The translations under genes were made by a program, and so were the position numbers. DNA of 64,000 nt. Origin: Streptomyces sp. NBC_01571. Its GTDB lineage: Bacteria; Actinomycetota; Actinomycetes; Streptomycetales; Streptomycetaceae. Under the pieces are notes generated by a model that worked only from the letters and a program-made list of their open reading frames with translations, did not search any database and was not told the DNA's origin. The stretch is taken from contig NZ_JAPEPZ010000001.1 of NCBI RefSeq assembly GCF_026339875.1, positions 9,424,001-9,488,000 on the forward strand. Direction: 5' to 3'. Of this stretch, positions 59,246 to 64,000 are shown one piece after another. How positions within the stretch are numbered: the first letter of the stretch is position 1; each line of letters opens with the position of its first letter.

Positions 59246-59542
59246 ATGATCTCAACACGACGTATGGTCGCCGCCGTTGGTCTCGCCGTCGGTGTCACGG
59301 GCCTCGCCGCGCCGATGGCCTCCGCGGCCGCCCCCGAGGCCCCGGACGCGGGACGGCTGAACCCGATCACCCAGCTCGACACGCTCGCGACGAGCGGCCT
59401 CCCGGCCGAGCAGCAGAACGACATCCCGCGGATCTCCAACCAGCTGGCCGGGCTCAACCACCTGAACGACCTGAACCAGCTGCACCAGCTCACCGACCTG
59501 GCCGCCCCCGTCACCGGGTTGCTCCCGGGCATCGGGGCCTGA
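59246..59542 (+). CDS. Small secreted Leu/Asn-rich protein
   Basis: 98 residues; not a named family to me. Signal peptide ISTRRMVAAVGLAVGVTGLA with cleavage likely after ASA (about residue 27). The mature 71 residues hold LNPITQLDTLATSGLP, then a run of short Leu repeats (LAGLNHLNDLNQLHQLTDL, residues 67-85) and the end APVTGLLPGIGA. There is no Cys. The repeats look amphipathic. The end resembles the core of the exported peptide at 35147 (APVTGLVAGL). Followed by a perfect palindromic terminator. The ribosome site (GAAGG) is unusually close to the ATG. Confidence 0.72.
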   Translation: MISTRRMVAAVGLAVGVTGLAAPMASAAAPEAPDAGRLNPITQLDTLATSGLPAEQQNDIPRISNQLAGLNHLNDLNQLHQLTDLAAPVTGLLPGIGA

Positions 59543-59563
59543 GCCGCCGGCCGAGCCCCCCAC

Positions 59564-59597
59564 ACCCTGCCCCCGGCACGCGTGCCGGGGGCAGGGT
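59564..59597. terminator. Perfect 34-bp palindrome after the small secreted gene
   Basis: The 17-base arm ACCCTGCCCCCGGCACG (59564-59580) is followed at once by its exact reverse complement (59581-59597). It lies between convergent genes and can terminate both. Confidence 0.8.
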
Positions 59598-59667
59598 CGC
59601 GCCCGCCCGTGTTCGCCCGGTGAAGCGTTCTGCGTCTCGCGGGCGCCCCCGGACGACGCGCGGAGCC

Positions 59668-61422
59668 TCAGCCCGTCGTGGCGAGGAACTGCGTGGCGGC
59701 CAGTTCCGCGTAGAGGGGGTCTCCCGCCACGAGTTCCCGGTGGGTTCCCACCGCCCGCACCCGGCCCGCGTCCATGACGACGATGCGGTCGGCCATCGTG
59801 ACGGTGGACAGCCGGTGCGCGACGACGAGGACCGTGGTCGTCCGCGCCACATCGGCGACCGTGTCCCGCAGCGCGGCCTCGTTCACGGCGTCGAGCTGCG
59901 AGGTCGCCTCGTCGAGGAGCAGCAGGCGGGGGCGGCGCAGCAGGGCGCGGCCGATCGCGACACGCTGGCGTTCACCACCCGACAGCTTGGTGCCACGGTG
60001 CCCGACCAGCGTGTCGAGACCACGCGGCAGCCGGGCCACCAGCCCGTCCAGACGCGTCGTCCTCACCACCCGGGTCAGCTCCGCCTCGTCGGCCTCCGGG
60101 TTGCCCAGCAGCAGGTTGTCCCGCAGGGAACCCGACAGGACCGGGGCGTCCTGCTCCACGTATCCGATGGCGGACCTGAGCTGCGACAGGTTCCAGTCCT
60201 CCAGTGGACGGCCGTCCACCGTGATGACGCCGGCCTCGGGGTCGTAGAAACGCTCGATGAGCGAGAACACGGTGGTCTTGCCCGCGCCCGAGGGGCCGAC
60301 GAAGGCCGTCATGCCCCGGGCCGGTACGGCGAACGTCACGCCGTGATGGACGTACTGCAGATCGTCGGCGTACCGGAAGCGGACGTCGTCGAAGGCGAGC
60401 GAGGCAGGCGCGGAGCCGGGCGTCGGCAGGGGCGCGGGAAGCGCGGCCGGTTCCGCGGGCAGCCGCAGCGCCTCCTGGATCCGGGCGAGCGCCGCGGCGC
60501 CGGTCTGGTACTGCGTGATCGCGCCGACGACCTGCTGGATCGGCGACATGAGGTAGAAGACGTAGAGAAGGAAGGCGACCAGGGTGCCGACGCCGATGGC
60601 GCCGGTCGCCACCCGGGCGCCGCCCACCGCGAGCACCGTGATGAAGGCGATCTGCATCGCGAGCCCCGCCGTGTTGCCCGCCGCCGCCGACCACTTGGCG
60701 GCCCGCACGCTCTGCCGCCAGGACTCCTCGGCCGCCGCGTGGATGGTCTGCTCCTCGCGGTGCTCGGCTCCGGACGCCTTGATCGTGCGCAGCGCCCCGA
60801 GGATCCGCTCCAGCGCGGCGCCCATCACACCGACCGCGTCCTGCGCCTGCTTGCTGGCCCGGTTGATGCGCGGCACGATCAGGCCGAGCACCGTTCCCGC
60901 GCACAGGATCACCCCGAGGGTGACACCGAGCAGCACCACGTCGACCAGCCCCATCATCACCACCGTCGCGACGAGCGTGAGGCCACCGGTGCCGATGCCC
61001 ACGAGCGAGTCGGTGGTGACCTCGCGCAGCAGTGTCGTGTCGGAGGTGATGCGGGCCATCAGGTCGCCGGGCTCGCTGCGGTCCACGGCCGGTATGCGCA
61101 GCCGCAGCAGATAGGACGACAGGGCGCGCCGCGCGCCGAGCACCACCGACTCGGCGGTGCGCCGCAGCACGTACGAACCCAGCGCGCCCACCGCCGCGTT
61201 GGTGACCACGAGCGCCGCCATGCCGAGCAGCGCCCGCCCGATGGGCCGGTCGTGCGACAGGTCGTCGATGAGCCCGCGCGCCACCAGCGGCAGCAGCAGA
61301 CCGGTGCCACCGGTCGTCAGCGCCAGCAGGGCGCCCGCGAACAGCGCCCACCGGTGCGGGCGTACGTATCCGAGAAGCAGCCGCCAGGCGGGTGGTTCGG
61401 CTTGCGTCCCTGCGATGGTCAC
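59668..61422 (-). CDS. ABC transporter, fused permease-ATPase (exporter type)
   Basis: 584 residues: six-helix membrane domain (about 1-320; [40 protein letters not shown]) and one ATPase with [20 protein letters not shown] (Walker A), [16 protein letters not shown] (signature), [16 protein letters not shown] (Walker B) and [11 protein letters not shown] (switch His). A half transporter that works as a dimer, related to LmrA/MsbA-type multidrug and lipid exporters. Substrate unknown. It converges with the small secreted gene, whose product leaves by Sec and so does not need this transporter. Confidence 0.9.
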   Translation of the reverse strand: MTIAGTQAEPPAWRLLLGYVRPHRWALFAGALLALTTGGTGLLLPLVARGLIDDLSHDRPIGRALLGMAALVVTNAAVGALGSYVLRRTAESVVLGARRALSSYLLRLRIPAVDRSEPGDLMARITSDTTLLREVTTDSLVGIGTGGLTLVATVVMMGLVDVVLLGVTLGVILCAGTVLGLIVPRINRASKQAQDAVGVMGAALERILGALRTIKASGAEHREEQTIHAAAEESWRQSVRAAKWSAAAGNTAGLAMQIAFITVLAVGGARVATGAIGVGTLVAFLLYVFYLMSPIQQVVGAITQYQTGAAALARIQEALRLPAEPAALPAPLPTPGSAPASLAFDDVRFRYADDLQYVHHGVTFAVPARGMTAFVGPSGAGKTTVFSLIERFYDPEAGVITVDGRPLEDWNLSQLRSAIGYVEQDAPVLSGSLRDNLLLGNPEADEAELTRVVRTTRLDGLVARLPRGLDTLVGHRGTKLSGGERQRVAIGRALLRRPRLLLLDEATSQLDAVNEAALRDTVADVARTTTVLVVAHRLSTVTMADRIVVMDAGRVRAVGTHRELVAGDPLYAELAATQFLATTG

Positions 61423-61755
61423 GGCGCTCCTTGCGGGAAGGGATGAGGACGCCTCAGGCTACGTCGGCGCCGGCACCGTACGGGCACCGGTCGGCCCCCC
61501 CGTACAAGGTGGACCGGCCACGCATCGGCGCCGCCCGGAGGGAACCTCGCGCCGGGCGGCCGGGCGGCCGTCGAGCATGCGGAACAGGGCGTCCGCCGGG
61601 CCCTGTTCGGCGCACGTCATGACGCTCCCGCGAGACCGGAGGCGGGCGGCCCGGCACACGTCGACCGAGGCGACCGAAGACCACCTGGCCTGCTACCGGT
61701 CGGTCACACCGTAGGGTCGGTCGACGAACGTCGATCTACGGAAGGGTTCGCCACC
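61423..61755. other. Divergent promoter region between ABC exporter and mscR
   Basis: 333 bp without a supportable gene. Toward mscR the octamer GGTCGGTC appears at about 61698 and again at about 61722, a possible regulator half-site pair; ACGGAAGGG at 61740 is the mscR ribosome site. Nothing else distinct. Confidence 0.4.
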
Positions 61756-62841
61756 ATGGCGCAGGAAGTACGTGGCGTGATCGCCCCGGGCAAGAACGAA
61801 CCGGTGCGCGTGGAGACCATCGTCGTGCCTGATCCGGGGCCGGGAGAGGCCGTGGTGAAGATCCAGGCGTGCGGGGTCTGTCACACCGACCTGCACTACA
61901 AGCAGGGCGGCATCAACGACGACTTCCCGTTCCTGCTCGGCCACGAGGCCGCGGGCGTCGTGGAGTCGGTCGGCGACGGGGTCACGGAGGTCGCACCCGG
62001 CGACTTCGTGATCCTCAACTGGCGGGCCGTGTGCGGGCAGTGCCGGGCCTGTCTGCGCGGGCGGCCCTGGTACTGCTTCAACACCCACAACGCCAAGCAG
62101 AAGATGACCCTCACGGACGGCACCGAGCTGTCCCCGGCCCTGGGCATCGGCGCCTTCGCCGAGAAGACCCTCGTCGCCGCCGGACAGTGCACCAAGGTCG
62201 ACCCGGCCGTCTCCCCGGCGGTCGCCGGACTGCTCGGCTGCGGTGTGATGGCGGGGATCGGCGCCGCCATCAACACCGGAAACGTCGGCCGGGGCGACTC
62301 CGTGGCCGTCATCGGCTGCGGAGGCGTCGGCGACGCGGCGATCGCGGGGGCCAGGCTGGCCGGCGCCGCGAAGATCATCGCCGTCGACATCGACGACCGG
62401 AAGCTGACCACCGCCTCGAAGCTCGGCGCGACGCACACCGTCAACTCCACCTCGACCGACCCCGTCGCGGCGATCCAGGAGCTGACCGGGGGCTTCGGCG
62501 CCGACGTCGTCATCGACGCGGTCGGCCGCCCCGAGACGTACAAGCAGGCGTTCTACGCCCGTGACCTCGCGGGCACGGTCGTACTGGTGGGCGTCCCGAC
62601 CCCGGAGATGAAGCTGGAGCTGCCGCTGCTCGACGTCTTCGGACGCGGGGGAGCCCTCAAGTCGTCCTGGTACGGCGACTGCCTGCCGTCCCGCGACTTC
62701 CCGATGCTGATCGACCTGCACCTCCAGGGTCGCCTGGACCTGGAGGCGTTCGTGAGCGAGACGATCGCGCTGGACGAGATCGAGGCCGCCTTCGAGCGGA
62801 TGCACCACGGCGACGTGCTGCGCTCGGTGGTGATGTTCTGA
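61756..62841 (+). CDS. mscR: S-(hydroxymethyl)mycothiol dehydrogenase
   Basis: 361 residues, zinc-dependent medium-chain dehydrogenase. Catalytic zinc: [15 protein letters not shown] and [11 protein letters not shown]; structural zinc loop [21 protein letters not shown] site [20 protein letters not shown]. The sequence from [20 protein letters not shown] through [20 protein letters not shown] fits the mycothiol-dependent formaldehyde dehydrogenase of actinobacteria. It oxidises the adduct of mycothiol and formaldehyde to S-formylmycothiol with NAD+, and the same enzyme can reduce S-nitrosomycothiol. The stop overlaps the next gene by one base (TGATG). Confidence 0.92.
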   Translation: MAQEVRGVIAPGKNEPVRVETIVVPDPGPGEAVVKIQACGVCHTDLHYKQGGINDDFPFLLGHEAAGVVESVGDGVTEVAPGDFVILNWRAVCGQCRACLRGRPWYCFNTHNAKQKMTLTDGTELSPALGIGAFAEKTLVAAGQCTKVDPAVSPAVAGLLGCGVMAGIGAAINTGNVGRGDSVAVIGCGGVGDAAIAGARLAGAAKIIAVDIDDRKLTTASKLGATHTVNSTSTDPVAAIQELTGGFGADVVIDAVGRPETYKQAFYARDLAGTVVLVGVPTPEMKLELPLLDVFGRGGALKSSWYGDCLPSRDFPMLIDLHLQGRLDLEAFVSETIALDEIEAAFERMHHGDVLRSVVMF

Positions 62842-63470
62842 TGACCGCGCGCATCGAACACCTCGTCACCTCGGGCACCTTCTCCCTCGACGGCGGCACC
62901 TGGGACGTCGACAACAATGTGTGGATCGTCGGGGACGACCACGAGGCGATCGTCATCGACGCCGCGCACGACGCCGACGCCATCGCCGAGGCGGTGGGCG
63001 ACCGGCGGCTGCTGGCCATCGTGTGCACCCACGCCCACAACGACCACATCGACGCCGCGCCCGCCCTCGCCGAGCGCACCGGCGCCACGATCTGGCTCCA
63101 CCCGGACGACCTGCCGCTGTGGAAGCAGACCCATCCCGACCGGCTGCCCGACGCCTGGCTGCAGGACGGGCAGGTGATCGAGGCGGCAGGCGCCGATCTG
63201 ACCGTCCTGCACACGCCCGGCCACGCCCCCGGCGCGGTGTGCCTCTACGACGCGGGGCTCGGCACGGTGTTCACCGGCGACACCCTCTTCCAGGGCGGTC
63301 CGGGAGCCACCGGCCGCTCCTACTCGGACTTCCCGACCATCGTCACGTCGATCCGTGAGCGTCTGCTCGGCCTGCCGGGCGACACCGTCGTCCGCACCGG
63401 GCACGGCGACTCGACCACCATCGGCGCCGAGGCGCCGCACCTGGAGGAGTGGATCGCGCGCGGCCACTGA
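62841..63470 (+). CDS. Metallo-beta-lactamase-fold hydrolase paired with mscR
   Basis: 209 residues. Metal motifs of the MBL fold: CTHAHNDHIDAAPALAERTG (HxHxDH), VLHTPGHAPGAVCLYDAG, VFTGDTLFQGGPGATGR and RTGHGDSTTIGAE. Overall like the glyoxalase-II/thioester hydrolase branch. The one-base overlap with mscR, an adjacency kept in other actinobacteria, points to hydrolysis of S-formylmycothiol or a related mycothiol thioester to finish formaldehyde removal; this is inference from context. Confidence 0.9.
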   Translation: MTARIEHLVTSGTFSLDGGTWDVDNNVWIVGDDHEAIVIDAAHDADAIAEAVGDRRLLAIVCTHAHNDHIDAAPALAERTGATIWLHPDDLPLWKQTHPDRLPDAWLQDGQVIEAAGADLTVLHTPGHAPGAVCLYDAGLGTVFTGDTLFQGGPGATGRSYSDFPTIVTSIRERLLGLPGDTVVRTGHGDSTTIGAEAPHLEEWIARGH

Positions 63471-63602
63471 CGCGGACGCGCCCGAAACCTGACAGAAGAT
63501 GTCCGGCTTCCACGTCACGCTCGTAGCGACCCATCGGTGAAGCCACCGCTGGGCACTGCGAACCCGTACGAACGCAAGAACGTACGAACATGGAGGTCGG
63601 AC

Positions 63603-64000
63603 ATGTCAGGGCCGCTGGAAGGCAAGGTCGCACTGGTCGCGGGCGCCACCCGGGGAGCGGGGCGGGGGATCGCCGTGGAACTCGGCGCGGCCGGCGCCAC
63701 CGTCTACGTGACCGGGCGCAGCACCCGCGAACGGCGCTCGGAGTACGACCGCCCCGAGACGATCGAGGACACCGCGGAGCTGGTGGACGCGGCGGGTGGT
63801 GTCGGTGTCGCCGTGCCCACCGACCACCTCGACCCCGTGCAGGTCGAGGCCCTGATCGCACGCGTCGACGACGAACAGGGCCGGCTCGATGTCCTGGTCA
63901 ACGACATCTGGGGCGGCGAGAAGCTCTTCGCGTGGGACGCCCCGGTCTGGGAGCACGACCTCGACAACGGACTGCGGCTGCTCCGGCTGGCCGTCGAGAC
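63603..64000 (+). CDS. Short-chain dehydrogenase/reductase (3' end cut by window edge)
   Basis: 132 codons visible. GKVALVAGATRGAGRGIAVE holds the TGxxxGxG-type nucleotide loop (Ala for Thr: AGATRGAGRG), ATVYVTGRSTRERRSEYDRP suggests NADP preference through the Arg residues, and DVLVNDIWGGEKLFAWDAPV replaces the usual NNAG with NDIWGG, as in a known SDR subgroup. The catalytic YxxxK is beyond the window. ATG at 63603 follows GGAGG. Upstream, CGTACGAAC occurs twice (about 63567 and 63582), a possible operator. Confidence 0.85.
   Translation, partial: MSGPLEGKVALVAGATRGAGRGIAVELGAAGATVYVTGRSTRERRSEYDRPETIEDTAELVDAAGGVGVAVPTDHLDPVQVEALIARVDDEQGRLDVLVNDIWGGEKLFAWDAPVWEHDLDNGLRLLRLAVE

Noticed and set aside
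1..64000. tRNA, rRNA, insertion sequence, integrase or attachment site
   Set aside because: I looked for cloverleaf-like segments, transposase motifs and flanking direct repeats by eye and found none; a tRNA search program would be decisive.

Overview
The window looks like a chromosomal segment of a Streptomyces or close relative. Base composition is very G+C rich, with G or C at nearly every third codon position. GTG and TTG starts and AGGAGG-type ribosome sites are frequent. The gene content is typical of that group: SpoIIE-type phosphatases, ECF sigma factors, a streptogrisin-like protease, a subtilisin inhibitor and mycothiol-dependent formaldehyde oxidation. I see no rRNA, tRNA, CRISPR array, transposase or phage gene. 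About 50 protein genes are supported.

Layout. 1-5800: the end of a phytanoyl-CoA dioxygenase gene with a divergent AraC regulator, a permease/stress-protein pair, and a PAS-GAF-SpoIIE phosphatase with a frameshift. 6000-9100: exported GH2 glycosidase. 9000-13900: an ECF41-type sigma factor translationally coupled to a cytochrome b lacking its complex partners, and a divergent DHA2 exporter with a hemerythrin gene. 14480-16500: a membrane protein joining sigma-like, zinc-binding anti-sigma-like and lectin parts, followed by a diverged 213-bp tandem duplication. 17100-22900: hydroxyacid oxidase/dehydrogenase pair, PucR regulator, and cyclase plus NCS1 permease. 23200-29200: a putative ribbon-helix-helix protein, SSI-family inhibitor, PAP2-lipid kinase fusion, DHA2 exporter with two palindromic operators, and an ArsR/SRPBCC pair.

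29200-35400 is the most unusual part. It is a compact minus-strand cassette with a 71-residue peptide carrying a GG-type leader and a cysteine-free, VTGL-rich core, then an HlyD-type adaptor, a C39 peptidase/ABC exporter and an NHLM-type ABC permease. No peptide-modifying enzyme lies beside it.

35800-48600: thioesterase, secreted S1 protease, two divergent SpoIIE-type phosphatases, phosphodiesterase, XdhC-like protein, an Otr(A)/Tet(M)-like ribosomal protection protein with a possible overlapping leader peptide, a SUMF1-domain protein and a VOC protein. 48800-58600: exported GH5 enzyme, glpF-glpK, an orphan ctaD with a small membrane protein, and a divergent ECF sigma/membrane-protein pair. 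57100-64000: a helical-repeat protein beside a MarR regulator, a SnoaL-like protein, a small secreted Leu-rich protein, an ABC exporter, the mscR/metallo-beta-lactamase pair and the start of an SDR gene.

The window mixes envelope transport, signalling (three SpoIIE phosphatases, two ECF sigma factors and a sigma-like protein) and accessory respiration. Two respiratory subunits, cytochrome b and oxidase subunit I, each sit beside an ECF sigma gene. That suggests stress-inducible replacement subunits; this is inference.
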